Assembly: GCA_012270965.1 (NCBI GenBank)
Contig: JAAXHJ010000003.1
Coordinates: forward strand, 1-64,000
Direction of reading: 5' to 3'
DNA length: 64,000 bases
DNA from: Candidatus Palauibacter poriticola
Lineage (GTDB): Bacteria; Gemmatimonadota; Gemmatimonadetes; Palauibacterales; Palauibacteraceae
This document shows, piece after piece, positions 46,001 through 54,512 of this stretch. Numbering within the stretch: position 1 is the first letter of the stretch; each line of letters begins with the position of its first letter. The notes beneath the pieces are model-generated. The model was not told the DNA's origin, did not search any database, and worked only from the letters and a program-made list of their open reading frames with translations. The position numbers and the translations under genes were made by a program.

Positions 46001-46394
46001 GGATCCAGATGTTCTGCCCGCCGTCGTAGTCCGAGGTGTAGACGATCCGCGCGCCATCGGGCGAGAAGCGGGGTTGGGCGTCGAAGGCCATCCCCGAGGT
46101 GAGTTGCGTCGCATCCCCGCCGCCGATCGGCAGCGTGAAGAGATCCCCCAGGTAGTCGAAGACGATCATCTCGCCGTCCGGACTCACGTCGAGAGAAATC
46201 CAGCTCCCCTCGGTCATATCCATCGCCACCGTGCGGTCGACGGGCAGCGGCAGGCCCTCGTTCTCCGCCTCGCCGGCTCCGTTGGAAGCCTCCTGCGCGG
46301 TCACCGCGCGCGCCCCCGCGAGCAGGAGCCCGAGACAGAGCGGCACGGAGCTTATCCCGCGTGCGGCGCATGGTAGGATGGGACGCTCGTTCAT
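43035..46394 (-). CDS. PD40-repeat protein fused to an amidohydrolase
   Basis: 1119 residues. A signal peptide (about 1-33, cleavage near VTAQ) leads into TolB-like PD40 repeats forming one or two propellers (about 55-650: FSPDGARIVYTSDYDGGQNI, LSPDGRWLVFGTRHDEH and others). A Glu/Asp-rich linker (about 672-705) precedes an amidohydrolase domain from about 715. Metal ligands begin at DTHAH (763-767), and the conserved GVTTTRDP and DLGSIEAGKLADLVIL are present. Likely a secreted metal-dependent hydrolase of cyclic amides or dipeptides. ATG 46394 follows GAGGAGG and is preferred over the upstream open frame. Confidence 0.88.
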   Translation of the reverse strand: MNERPILPCAARGISSVPLCLGLLLAGARAVTAQEASNGAGEAENEGLPLPVDRTVAMDMTEGSWISLDVSPDGEMIVFDYLGDLFTLPIGGGDATQLTSGMAFDAQPRFSPDGARIVYTSDYDGGQNIWIRSLDGSDTTQISKGAANRAESPEWLPDGDYVVASMGGFRGSGLPKLKMFHVDGGSGIELVSEPDDLKMLGAAVSSDGRYIWYARRTGDWTYNAQFPQYQLEAYDRESGERYTRSSRYGSAIRPVLSPDGRWLVFGTRHDEHTGLMIRNLESGDERWLAYPVQHDDQESRATLDVLPGMSFTPDSRHLVASYGGKIWKLPVEGGDAEEIPFRVRFDLALGPRVDFDYPIEDTPTFTVRQIRDAAPSPSGDRVAFTALDRLWVSGADGSDPTRLTDADMSEHFATWSPDGEWIAYSTWDGNEGHLYKVRSDGGGTPARLTRDAATYFAPAWGPGDRIVAVRGLARAYETQGEGGAPGTEIIWASADPGGSNGGPATLIAPTDGRANPHFVEENDRIHLFRFPDALVSIRWDGTDEKEHVKVRGPTPQGSTQGLSPSTLEMAPRGDQALAEIQREIYTVTVPRAGVTPTINVSNPDNASLPARRVTDIGGEFPAWSGDGRTVHFSLGNAHFAYDLDAARAYEDSVEAAEADEETDEAGAEAGEEEEETEEDEDEGYRAVEHRILIEAPRDIPMGVAVLRGGRAITMNGDEVIENADIVVRNHRIEAVGASGSVAVPEDAVVFDISGRTVVPGFVDTHAHLRARDQLHRTDVWPYLANLAYGVTTTRDPQTGNTEVLSYADMVRTGTILGPRVYSTGPGVFWQDGIDTAEEARDVLSRYADYFDTKTIKMYVAAARKGRQHIIMAARELGLMPTTEGSLNLRQNLTETVDGYPGLEHSIPIFPVYDDYVRLFAEAGRVYTPTLLVSYGGPWAENYFYSRENPHDDPKLRRFVPHDEVDSRTLRRPQWFREDQHVFSRHGEFVRNLVDAGGKAGVGSHGQLQGLGYHWELWAMAADDMDEHDALRMATIFGAEAIGLDQDLGSIEAGKLADLVILAANPLGDLRNTNAIEQVMLNGRLYDADTLDEVYPRQRPLAPLWWWDDEPDGVPGVSSR

Positions 46395-46559
46395 CAGTCG
46401 GCCTCCTCGTGGCCCCGTGGTCTGGCTGTACCGAACCGGAAACGGACGGTTCCGTGTCGATGCATACATCGCGTACATCGAAGCACGAAAGACCCGGCAC
46501 CCGCCGCGCGACCTCCGCGATAGCTGCGACCGCCTGCTTGTGGGCCGGACTTGCGAGCC

Positions 46560-46882
46560 CGCCGGGCCCGAGTTCGTCGAGGCGCTGGAGACCTCTTGGG
46601 AGGGGAAGAGCCGGGTGCTCCGTACGCCAGCCGATGGCTCCCCTGACTACGACCTGCCGGGCGAAGCCATGCCGGCTCTCACGGGCGGTCCGCCCGGCCT
46701 GCGGCCACGCCGGCCGGGTCCGATCGACATCCTCACGCCGGAGGGTGGCTACGTCGGCACGCTCCCCGATGCCGAGATGCCGCCGTCTTCGGGCCCGGCG
46801 GTCTCGTGGCGACGTCCACCTGGACGAATTCGACGTGCCGACCATCGTCGTGAGACGAGTGCCGCAGGCCGTCCGCGACTAA
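46560..46882 (+). pseudogene. C-terminal remnant of a six-bladed beta-propeller protein
   Basis: The plus strand reads LETSWEGKSRVLRTPADG, then GPIDILTPEGGYVGTLPDAE. After frame changes near 46785 it reads VHLDEFDVPTIVVRRVPQAV and a stop. This is the end of the same family as 40760. No start or upstream blades are visible. It lies upstream of, and divergent from, the PD40-amidohydrolase. Confidence 0.65.
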
Positions 46883-46984
46883 CGGCCGCCGACGAAAGTC
46901 CGGTCGCGGTCCGGCAGGAACTTCGGTGGTGCCGGGAGGAGTTGAGGTTTGCGCGGCGTCCGCGCGCCGTGCACTCTCCGGCGC

Positions 46985-47551
46985 ATGGCAGATCACCCTG
47001 ACCGAATCTCCGTACTCGCCATCGCGGGCAGTTGCCGGCGGCGGTCCTTCAACCGGGCGCTCTTGCGCGCCGCGCGAGCCCGCGCACCGGCCGGCGTCGA
47101 CATCGGCGAGTTCGATCCCTCGCGTCTTCCGTTTTTCGACGGCGACGTAGAGGAGGCGGGCGACCCCGAGGCGGTCAGGGAGCTGAAGGCGGCGATGCAC
47201 GCGGCGGACCTCGTGCTGCTCGTCACGCCCGAGTACAACGCGGGTCTGCCGGCCGTGCTCAAGAACGCCGTGGACTGGGGGTCTCGGCCGCCCCGGCCGC
47301 AGGCGTGGGACGGGAGACCCGTCGCGATCATGGGGGCGACACCGGGCCGCCTCGGGACGGCGCTGGCCCAGCGCTCCCTGCGCGAGTCGCTCGCCGGCCT
47401 CAACGCCCACGTCATGCCGCAGCCGCGGATCCTGCTTCCCGGAGCGGCGCGACTCTTCGATGACGATCTTCGACTGACCGACGCGGCAACCGCGGAGCGT
47501 CTCGACAAGTTCATGGCCGCCGCCGCAGAATGGGCACGTCGGTTTCGCTGA
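46985..47551 (+). CDS. NADPH-dependent FMN reductase
   Basis: 188 residues of the flavodoxin-like FMN_red family. The phosphate loop is IAGSCRRRSFNRALLRAA, the isoalloxazine segment is TPEYNAGLPAVLKNAVDW (the conserved PEYN and KNAIDW), and the third loop is IMGATPGRLGTALAQ. It reduces flavin, quinones or azo compounds with NAD(P)H. The start ATG lies at 46985 with a weak GCGCAT context. The open frame runs a little further upstream without a better start. Confidence 0.88.
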   Translation: MADHPDRISVLAIAGSCRRRSFNRALLRAARARAPAGVDIGEFDPSRLPFFDGDVEEAGDPEAVRELKAAMHAADLVLLVTPEYNAGLPAVLKNAVDWGSRPPRPQAWDGRPVAIMGATPGRLGTALAQRSLRESLAGLNAHVMPQPRILLPGAARLFDDDLRLTDAATAERLDKFMAAAAEWARRFR

Positions 47552-47577
47552 ACGGTCAGGCAGGCGGGGAGGGATCT

Positions 47578-48108
47578 TTGTCCGACGCCGACGGTGCGTG
47601 CGTCATTTTCGAGAAGCTGGCGAAGGATGTTCGCGTTCCGGCGAGAGCCACGAAGCAGTCGGCCGGTTACGACATCCGGGCGCATCTCACGTGCGGACCG
47701 ATCCGGATCCATCGGGGGGGCAACCGCGACACCGTCTCGGTGACCGCGATCTCCGCCGGGAACGGCACGCCCGCGATCGTTCTCGAACCGGGCGACCGCG
47801 CGCTCGTGCCCACCGGCTTCCGCGCCCGCCTGCCCGACGGCTATGAGGCGCAGATTCGCATGCGGTCGTCGGTCGCGTGGAAGCGCGGGCTCACGGTGCC
47901 CAACGCGCCCGGTACGGTGGACGCGGACTATGCGGACGAGTGGTTCGTCCTCGTCCTCAACTCGGCGCCGCACTCCATTCGGATCGAACACGGCGAACGG
48001 ATCGCCCAGGTCGTCCTCCACAGATACCGGGTTGCGCGCTGGGAGGAGGGGCCGGTCTCGATCTCGACGGATCGCGCCGGCGGGCTCGGCAGCACCGGCA
48101 AACGATAG
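47578..48108 (+). CDS. dut: dUTPase
   Basis: About 176 residues. All five trimeric-dUTPase motifs can be seen in order: AGYDIRA, RMRSSVAWKRG, GTVDADYADEW, ERIAQVVLHR and RAGGLGSTGK. The enzyme turns dUTP into dUMP and keeps uracil out of DNA. A loop between motifs 1 and 2 is longer than usual (GGNRDTVSVTAISAGNGTP). I chose TTG 47578 because it follows GGGGAGGGA. ATG 47530, overlapping the FMN reductase gene, would add 16 residues and has no ribosome-binding site. Confidence 0.88.
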   Translation: MSDADGACVIFEKLAKDVRVPARATKQSAGYDIRAHLTCGPIRIHRGGNRDTVSVTAISAGNGTPAIVLEPGDRALVPTGFRARLPDGYEAQIRMRSSVAWKRGLTVPNAPGTVDADYADEWFVLVLNSAPHSIRIEHGERIAQVVLHRYRVARWEEGPVSISTDRAGGLGSTGKR

Positions 48109-48120
48109 GGAGAAGACACG

Positions 48121-48216
48121 ATGCCCGAACTGAAGGAATGGCTCCTCGCCATCCCCGTCCTGATCACGCTCCTCGTCATCTTCCTCGTCGAAATCACCGG
48201 CTCGCCCAAGCGATGA
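48121..48216 (+). CDS. 31-residue single-helix membrane protein
   Basis: A short frame twelve bases after dut, with GGGAGAA eight bases before the ATG. Residues 8-24 (LAIPVLITLLVIFLVEI) form one membrane helix, flanked by MPELKEW and a basic SPKR tail. No known family. The good ribosome-binding site and codon use support translation. It would be co-transcribed with dut. Confidence 0.5.
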   Translation: MPELKEWLLAIPVLITLLVIFLVEITGSPKR

Positions 48217-48259
48217 AGCGCCACGCTCCGGCGAGGAGGCTCCCGCGACACTCGCGACG

Positions 48260-48907
48260 CTATCGGAGCGGCTCCGGGCGGGGGCGCTCGAAGGGTTCCG
48301 TTTCCTCCATGCGGTCGACCTCGATCGTGTCCGCGTGCGGGCAGGCGACCGAACGCGACGCGGCCCCCTCGACGACGACGTAATCCCCCGTCGTCCCCTC
48401 TCCCAGGTCGCCGGCCAGCGTGTAGAAGTATCCGTCCCGATCCTCGAACGTCACGCAGCCGTTCTCCCGCGCCTCGATCGTGCCGATGCGCTGAATCCGG
48501 CCGTCCCCATCCGTCACGTGGAACGGCTCGGAGAGCCCCGTGGGCGCGAAGTTCCCATTGAAGATGATGAAGACGACCGCGCGGTCCCACGTCGCCGTCT
48601 CCGGCACGCGCACCGTGGCTCCGATCTCGCCGAACTCGCCCTGATCGCCGGTCCCGAGTTCCTCGAAGCCCGTGCCGATGGCTCCCAGACCGACGACGAC
48701 CCTCGCCTGGAGCGGGATGTTCTCGGTGTAGAGGCTGACCTCGGTGCCCGGCGGCCCGATGCGAGGCTCCATCGTCTGGATCTGACGCAGCGAGTCGGGC
48801 GTGGCCGGGTTCGGATGCGCCTGCGCGAACGCGGTGCCGGCGGTCAAGAGCAGGATCGGCAGCGCGACGACCGGCGAGCCGGCGCGCCGCTGGAGGAATC
48901 GGATCAT
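48260..48907 (-). CDS. Secreted protein with IPT/TIG-like segment
   Basis: 215 residues. A signal peptide (1-28, ending AGTAFAQ) is followed by MEPRIGPPGTEVSLYTENIP, the usual opening of an IPT/TIG-like immunoglobulin fold. The C-terminal third (ENGCVTFEDRDGYFYTLAGD, TTGDYVVVEGAAS) resembles DUF5818-type beta-barrel repeats found in secreted proteins. Function unknown. The frame is open upstream through the tRNA gene, but ATG 48907 follows GGGAGG and begins the signal peptide. It converges with the small membrane protein gene. Confidence 0.75.
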   Translation of the reverse strand: MIRFLQRRAGSPVVALPILLLTAGTAFAQAHPNPATPDSLRQIQTMEPRIGPPGTEVSLYTENIPLQARVVVGLGAIGTGFEELGTGDQGEFGEIGATVRVPETATWDRAVVFIIFNGNFAPTGLSEPFHVTDGDGRIQRIGTIEARENGCVTFEDRDGYFYTLAGDLGEGTTGDYVVVEGAASRSVACPHADTIEVDRMEETEPFERPRPEPLR

Positions 48908-49055
48908 CGTGGCCTCCCGGCAAAGTCCCTCACCCATGCTGGGCCCGCCGCCGCGTGCTCCGCAAGGCAAGACGGCCCCGGACGACGCACGAGGCCGAAC
49001 CGGACCCGGCTGCCCCGCACCTGCACGACGGGTTAGCTTCAAGCGCGCCGAACGG

Positions 49056-49140
49056 GCCGGGGTGGCGGAATTGGCAGACGCATCGGACTTAAAATCCGAA
49101 GGGGTCCATCCCCGTGTGGGTTCGAGCCCCACCCCCGGCA
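49056..49140 (+). tRNA. tRNA-Leu (anticodon TAA)
   Basis: 85-base class II tRNA. Acceptor stem GCCGGGG pairs with CCCCGGC at 49133-49139, and A49140 is the discriminator. The anticodon loop CTTAAAA gives TAA. A variable arm (GGGGTCCATCCCC) and the T-arm GTGGGTTCGAGCCCCAC follow. CCA is not encoded. It lies on the plus strand between two minus-strand genes. Confidence 0.97.
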
Positions 49141-49172
49141 TTTACGGCATTGGCCGCCCTGCGGCTGCGTCG

Positions 49173-52103
49173 CTAGAAGGGGTTGAAGTTCCAGCGCAGA
49201 CGGGCGAGTACCACGCGCCCGATCGCGGGTGCTCCGGCCATGCTCTGGTACGCGTCGTCGAACACGTTCGAGACGTCCACTTGGAACCAGAGATCTTCGT
49301 AACCCGGAACGCGGAAGCCGAGATTCGCGTCCAGCGTGGTGACCGCCTCCAAGTCGCCCACCCACGGCCCGGAGTTGAACGGATAGCCGTTCTGCGCGCG
49401 GAAGCGCAGGCCGCCGTTGAGGCCCGCGTCGTCGTTCCGGTAGGTGAGCGACGCCGTCCCGCGGACCGTCGGCGAGTTCAGCGACACCTCGCGCACCAGC
49501 TCTCCCGCGGTTTCGAACGTGTTCCGGTTGATGAACGAGAGGGACGTGGCCATCTCGAGCCGGTCGCTCAGGGCAAAGCCGGCGCCCAGCTCTCCTCCCA
49601 TGACATCGAACCCGCCGACATCCTGGTAGCCGAGCGCCATGGCCGATGTCGTGCCGCCCACGCTCGTGGGCGACACGGTCCCCAGGGGAGTCTGCGCCGC
49701 CTGGGTCGCCAGAAACTCCGCCATTGCCAGCGCCTCCGCCTCGGTCGGAAACGCCACGCCCACGAGCTGCCGGAACACGCCCGCGAGATACGTTCCCAGT
49801 TGCGGGCCGTTGAGGAAGACGTGCGGTGACAGCAACCGCAGCGGCGCGATGTAGCTGTCGTAGCGGGTGAGCCAGGCGTTGGCCCCGAACGACACCCGGT
49901 CTCCGAACAGCCCCTTGTACCCGACCTCCAGCGTGTTGCTGACCGTCGGACCGAGCGCCTCGATGTCTTGGAGGGCGGCGAGGTCCACCGCTTGGCAGAA
50001 CGGAGGCGCAACGCAGCCCGGCGGCGGCGCGCCGCCGCCCGCGACTTCCACGTCGAGCAGCAACGCAAGCACGCCCACCTGGTCCTGCGACGGGACGGGG
50101 ATCAGGGGTACCAGCTGCGCCAGTTGCGGGTCCAACGCGCCCAGCAGGCCCGCCGCCGTGGCCCACAGCTGCGCCGTCGTCGTGGGCAGGAACTGCCGCG
50201 CGCTGCCGCCCGCCAGCACGTTGAAGGGCGACATGTGCATGGGGATTCCGTTCTCCCGCATGTACGTGTATCCGTTGCCACCGGCGCCGGTGGCCCGGAG
50301 GTCGTACCGGAACGGCGTGCCGGGGATCGGGATCGTCCCGCCCGAGATGTCCAGGAACTGGTTGGTGGATGTGGGCGTGGAGAACGCCCGGTTGAAGGTG
50401 AGGCGGAACGAGTTCGAGGCGTCCGGCTTGAAGACGAGCGCCGCGCGGGGAGAGAAGACCGGGTCCGCCAGGCTGCTGTTGTAGTCGTACCGGAAGGCGC
50501 CCGTCAGATCGAACTTCGGACTCAGCGCCCACTCCCATTGAACGTAGCCGCCGACCTCGGTCGTCTGGTCGTCGTCCTCGAACTGCCCGTTGATCGTCCC
50601 CTTGCTGTCGGGGTTCGTCCCCAGGTAGTCAACCCCGTAGATGAGCCGGTGCGCCGAGCCGAACCGGGACTGGTGCTGGAGCTGTCCCACGAGCAGGGAG
50701 GAATTGTCGAAGAGCGGGCGGCCCTGGCGCAGGAGGTAGGTCTCGTCGTTGGTGTTGTAGTTGTAGAACACCTGCGCGAACAGGTCCCCGTGCCGGAGAC
50801 GGGCCTGCCCGTACGTGACGCTCCAGTTGGTCACGTTGGATGCGCCCAGCCCGGTGAGTTCGGTCGCTTGGGCGGCGGTGTTGCGCCCCCCCGCGAGGAC
50901 GATCGAGGTCCCAGGCTGCGGCTCGAAGTCCATGCGCGCGTCCACGCCCCAGTTCCTGTGGTTCGCGTCGCGCCCCATGGCCGCGTTCCGGGCGGACTGC
51001 TCCAGCGTAGCCAGGTCCGCCGGGTTCGAGAGATCGAGTCCCGGCGCGAACGCCTGGCAGGGCGCGGCGCCGAGGTCGAACTGGGCCGCGATGCATGCCT
51101 GTCCGGCACCCTGCGCCTGCGTCTCGACCAGATCGTTGAAGACGTACTCGGCCGCGTCGAAGTACTGGCCCGAAATCTTGAACCCGAACTTGTCGCTCGG
51201 GGCCACGGCGATGCGCCCGTCGAACTGGAACAGTCCGGCGTCCTCGCCCTGGATCGGGCCGCCGCCGATCCCCGGCGTGTCGCCCTGCTGCCTGAGGCCG
51301 CCTCCCACGGAGAAAGTGGCTCCCGGCGAGCGAATGGGGGACTTCGTGATGTAGTGGACGACGCCGCCCGCCGCGTTCGGTCCGTAGAGGGCCGATCCCG
51401 GGCCCAGCACGGTTTCGACCTGCTCCGTGTCGAGGTCCGAGGCCGGGTTCATGTAGAAGATGTTCACGCGGAGCGACGGCACGCGCGCGATCCGGTTGTC
51501 CGTCATGAACAGCGTGCGGCTGGAGAAGTGGTTGTTGAAGCCGCGGAGCACGGCGGCCCGCCCGCGGATCCCCGTGCGGGCCACGTCCACGCCGGGCTGG
51601 TGCTCCACGTGCTCGATCGGCGACGTCACCTGGCGTTCTTCGAGATCGCGGGTCGAGACGACCTCCACCGCCGCCGGCGCCTCGAGAACCTTCTCGTGCG
51701 TGCGGGAGGCGGTGACGGTGATCGGGTTGAGTTCGAACTCCCGCTGCGTCATGGTCGTCGACACGAACGTCGTCGCGTCGGCCGAGACGGACGTCCCCTC
51801 CGTGACCACCGTCTCCCAGCCGGGGGAGGAGAAGCGGACCGAAAACGTTCCCGCCGGCACGCCGGCGATCTCGTATTCGCCGCCGGGCCCCGTCGTCGTC
51901 TCCGCCACGGGCGTGCCCTCGCCGTCAAGCACCTCGACCCGCACGGCGGCGAGCGGCGCGCCCGTCGCCTCGTCCGTCACCACCCCGGCGATCCCGGCCT
52001 GCGCCCACGCGGCCCCGGGGAGGGCCCCGAGCGCGATGACCGCCGCCAGAAGAAGGGTTCCCCGCCCAGCATTACGACCGAAACGAACTCCCAATCCCGT
52101 CAT
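49173..52103 (-). CDS. TonB-dependent receptor with N-terminal carboxypeptidase-like domain
   Basis: 976 residues. A signal peptide (1-35, ending AAWAQ) leads to a carboxypeptidase-regulatory-like domain (about 36-118: GIAGVVTDEATGAPLAAVRV), then the plug (about 125-260, with ITVTASRTHEKVLEAPAAVE, GVDVARTGIRGRAAVLRG and GPGSALYGPNAAGGVVHYIT) and a 22-strand barrel ending in a terminal phenylalanine (LRWNFNPF). It imports a large ligand across the outer membrane with TonB energy. The ligand is unknown. ATG 52103 follows GGGAGG. Its neighbour is a secreted serine hydrolase transcribed the same way. Confidence 0.9.
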   Translation of the reverse strand: MTGLGVRFGRNAGRGTLLLAAVIALGALPGAAWAQAGIAGVVTDEATGAPLAAVRVEVLDGEGTPVAETTTGPGGEYEIAGVPAGTFSVRFSSPGWETVVTEGTSVSADATTFVSTTMTQREFELNPITVTASRTHEKVLEAPAAVEVVSTRDLEERQVTSPIEHVEHQPGVDVARTGIRGRAAVLRGFNNHFSSRTLFMTDNRIARVPSLRVNIFYMNPASDLDTEQVETVLGPGSALYGPNAAGGVVHYITKSPIRSPGATFSVGGGLRQQGDTPGIGGGPIQGEDAGLFQFDGRIAVAPSDKFGFKISGQYFDAAEYVFNDLVETQAQGAGQACIAAQFDLGAAPCQAFAPGLDLSNPADLATLEQSARNAAMGRDANHRNWGVDARMDFEPQPGTSIVLAGGRNTAAQATELTGLGASNVTNWSVTYGQARLRHGDLFAQVFYNYNTNDETYLLRQGRPLFDNSSLLVGQLQHQSRFGSAHRLIYGVDYLGTNPDSKGTINGQFEDDDQTTEVGGYVQWEWALSPKFDLTGAFRYDYNSSLADPVFSPRAALVFKPDASNSFRLTFNRAFSTPTSTNQFLDISGGTIPIPGTPFRYDLRATGAGGNGYTYMRENGIPMHMSPFNVLAGGSARQFLPTTTAQLWATAAGLLGALDPQLAQLVPLIPVPSQDQVGVLALLLDVEVAGGGAPPPGCVAPPFCQAVDLAALQDIEALGPTVSNTLEVGYKGLFGDRVSFGANAWLTRYDSYIAPLRLLSPHVFLNGPQLGTYLAGVFRQLVGVAFPTEAEALAMAEFLATQAAQTPLGTVSPTSVGGTTSAMALGYQDVGGFDVMGGELGAGFALSDRLEMATSLSFINRNTFETAGELVREVSLNSPTVRGTASLTYRNDDAGLNGGLRFRAQNGYPFNSGPWVGDLEAVTTLDANLGFRVPGYEDLWFQVDVSNVFDDAYQSMAGAPAIGRVVLARLRWNFNPF

Positions 52104-52245
52104 CGCGAAGCCTCCCGCCTATTGGTTGAACCAGCCGGCATCGTCGGCTACAAGCTAAGCCCGAACCCCCGTGTCTGTCAGCCGGGACGCGGGCGCGCGA
52201 CGGACCCCCGTCGCCCCGGGTCCCGGTCCCCCCGGCCCCGGCGCC

Positions 52246-54288
52246 TCAGGGCACCCGGGCGAAGCGGACGTCGCGCGTGCGCACGTTGGAGAGGTAGAAG
52301 CCGATCACCTGTCCGTTGCGGTCCCGCTCGAAGGCGAAGGACAGGCCGCCGCCGGAGAACTGGTCCGTTTCTCCGGGTTCGAGTTCCGCCCGGTCGAGCC
52401 GGCGCTGGTGCAGGACGAGCGTCCCCTCCTCCACCGTGAAGGCGTAGAACGTCTCCAGTTCCTCGCTGAAGAAGCGACCGGCGAAGTCGGCGACATCCTC
52501 CGCCGTCGGTTCCCACCCCTCGGCCTCATCATCGGCGAGGCGGGTGGCGTCGTTGTCCCCGTTCTGGTGCAGCGTAAGCCGATCGACATCGCCCTCCGGG
52601 TTCCGCCGGAAGGTGATGGAGGCCTCGACGGCGAGCAGCCGGAAGGTCGAGTCGGAGGTGGGGACGATCTCAAGCCTCGACTGGCCCGTCGCCTGCGTGT
52701 AGAAGGTGTCTTCCTCGCGCGTGAAGGTGAGGATGAAGTTCGACGCCGCGTCCATCGCGTATCGGCCGACGAACTCATCGAACGCCTCGGGATCGTAGTC
52801 TTCCTGATCGAACTCCCCGGACTCCTCGGCGTCCTCCTTCTCCTCCATCTCCATCGCGTCTTCGAAGAAGGCTGCGGCGAGTTCGTAGGCCACGCCGCTG
52901 TTGAACTGCGCGTGATTGCTCTGGGTCGTGAGGCCGGCGTTGATCTCGGGGAAGTAGACGAACATCGAGCGGTGCGCGACATCCGCGCCCCCGTGGCTCA
53001 CCCGCTTCAGTCCACCCTGCTCGCCGACCGACAGGCCGTACCCGTACCCCGTCTCCTCCCCGTCGTTGAGGACGAACGACGTCATCATCTCATCGATGCT
53101 CTCCCGCGTGCCCACCCGCGGGTTCGCGTAGTTCTCGGCCCACGTCTGAAGGTCGGGGACCGTGCTGTAGATGGACCCGGCGCCGACCGCCCCACCGAAA
53201 TCTCCGATCTGGCGGTAGCCGTCCGGGCCCGGGGTGTAGCCCTCCGACATGCCGGGGACGATGTGCCGCGGGGAGGGGCGCACCATGGTCCCGCTCATCC
53301 CCAGCGGGGCGAACACGTTCTCCCGCATGAAGACGTGGAAGTCCTGTCCGGAGGTCCGCTCGACGATGACCGCCGCAAGACCGAACGCCGTGTTGTTGTA
53401 GTTCCACTCGGCGCCGGGCTCGTTCTGGAGGGCCGGCTGCCGCTCAACGATGTCGATGAGTTCCGAGCGGTCGATCCAGTCGCCGTGGTCGAGGCGGCGC
53501 CCCGTCATCCCCAGGAGGTTGAGGAATTCGCGCAGGCCGGACGTGTGCGTGATCAGGTGCCTCACCCGAATGGTGTGCTCGAACTTCGGGAGTTCCGGGA
53601 TGTGTTCGCGGATGTCGTCCTCGAGGGAGAGGAGCCCGCGCTCCGCCTGCAGCATGATCGCGAAGGCGGTGAACTGCTTCGAGGTCGAGCCGATGTTCGT
53701 GCGCGTGTCCTCCTCGAAGGGGAGGCCGTAGGCGAGGTTCGCCATCCCGTAGGCCTTCGAGAAGAGCGTGCGGCCGTCGCGCCACACCCGCACCGCGCCT
53801 CCCGGTGAATGCGGCGCGTCGAAGCGGGACATCACCTGGTCGGCAAGTTCCTCCGGATCCGTGGCCACGGGCTCGTGCCGCAGCAGCGTGATCTCGTATC
53901 GCCCGCCGGTCTCGGCATCCTCTCCGGAAACGAACAGTTCCAGCGTGTGGATGCCCGCGCCGGAAGTCCGTCCGCCGAAGCGCTCGACGCCATGCCCCAG
54001 CCCGCCGAAGCGGCCGACCTCCCTCCCATCCGGGTCGAGCACGCGTGCCGTCACGTCGACGGAGATCTGGTTCACCTCCCCGAGGACGAAATCCTCCCCG
54101 CCGGTCTCGATCGCGTAGCGCACCGTGTCCCCCGCGGCGAGCGCGCCCGTCAACGTGCGGCCGACTTCGAGTTCCGTGCTCTGCGCCGCGGTCTCCGAGG
54201 CCGCGAGAAGGGAGACGAGTCCCGCGCAAAGCGCGGACACGGCGAAACCACACAGGCGATGAGGGCGGTAAGCAGGAAGCGCGTTCAT
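52246..54288 (-). CDS. Secreted serine hydrolase, class C beta-lactamase family
   Basis: 680 residues. A signal peptide (1-36, ending SETAAQ) is followed by a beta-sandwich domain (about 37-135: TRVLDPDGREVGRFGG, GIHTLELFVSGED). Then comes the serine hydrolase domain (about 150-500) with STSK at 201-204 and YNN at 297-299, and later SHGGADVAH. A C-terminal beta-barrel (about 530-680) is interrupted by a Glu/Asp-rich linker. This arrangement is common in D-aminopeptidase or esterase-like enzymes rather than true beta-lactamases. ATG 54288 follows GGAGTGACCC. It is divergent from the tricorn gene. Confidence 0.88.
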   Translation of the reverse strand: MNALPAYRPHRLCGFAVSALCAGLVSLLAASETAAQSTELEVGRTLTGALAAGDTVRYAIETGGEDFVLGEVNQISVDVTARVLDPDGREVGRFGGLGHGVERFGGRTSGAGIHTLELFVSGEDAETGGRYEITLLRHEPVATDPEELADQVMSRFDAPHSPGGAVRVWRDGRTLFSKAYGMANLAYGLPFEEDTRTNIGSTSKQFTAFAIMLQAERGLLSLEDDIREHIPELPKFEHTIRVRHLITHTSGLREFLNLLGMTGRRLDHGDWIDRSELIDIVERQPALQNEPGAEWNYNNTAFGLAAVIVERTSGQDFHVFMRENVFAPLGMSGTMVRPSPRHIVPGMSEGYTPGPDGYRQIGDFGGAVGAGSIYSTVPDLQTWAENYANPRVGTRESIDEMMTSFVLNDGEETGYGYGLSVGEQGGLKRVSHGGADVAHRSMFVYFPEINAGLTTQSNHAQFNSGVAYELAAAFFEDAMEMEEKEDAEESGEFDQEDYDPEAFDEFVGRYAMDAASNFILTFTREEDTFYTQATGQSRLEIVPTSDSTFRLLAVEASITFRRNPEGDVDRLTLHQNGDNDATRLADDEAEGWEPTAEDVADFAGRFFSEELETFYAFTVEEGTLVLHQRRLDRAELEPGETDQFSGGGLSFAFERDRNGQVIGFYLSNVRTRDVRFARVP

Positions 54289-54512
54289 TTGGGTCACTCC
54301 GGGGGCGGGTTCGAGGGGTCGCGAGAGACGGTAAGAAGGCCGGGCTCGAGCGGGCAACCGCGCGACGGGGCCGACACGGGGCCGGTGCGGCATCGATACG
54401 GCCGGCCGCCAATACCGGTTTCGACGTCTCCGGACGTAGAATCAGATTGCGTTCCCGGGTGGCGGCCACGGGCTGCCAGATCCCGGTCCACCCCCAGATT
54501 GCGAAGGATCCG

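Noticed and set aside
43260-46376. 1038-residue plus-strand frame
   Set aside because: Antisense to the PD40-amidohydrolase and lacking any motif.
49056-49140. tRNA-Leu as an integration site
   Set aside because: No repeat of the tRNA 3' end and no integrase is seen in the window.
49968-53808. Two long plus-strand frames across 49968-52439 and 52171-53808
   Set aside because: Antisense to the TonB receptor and serine hydrolase, which have full domain sets.
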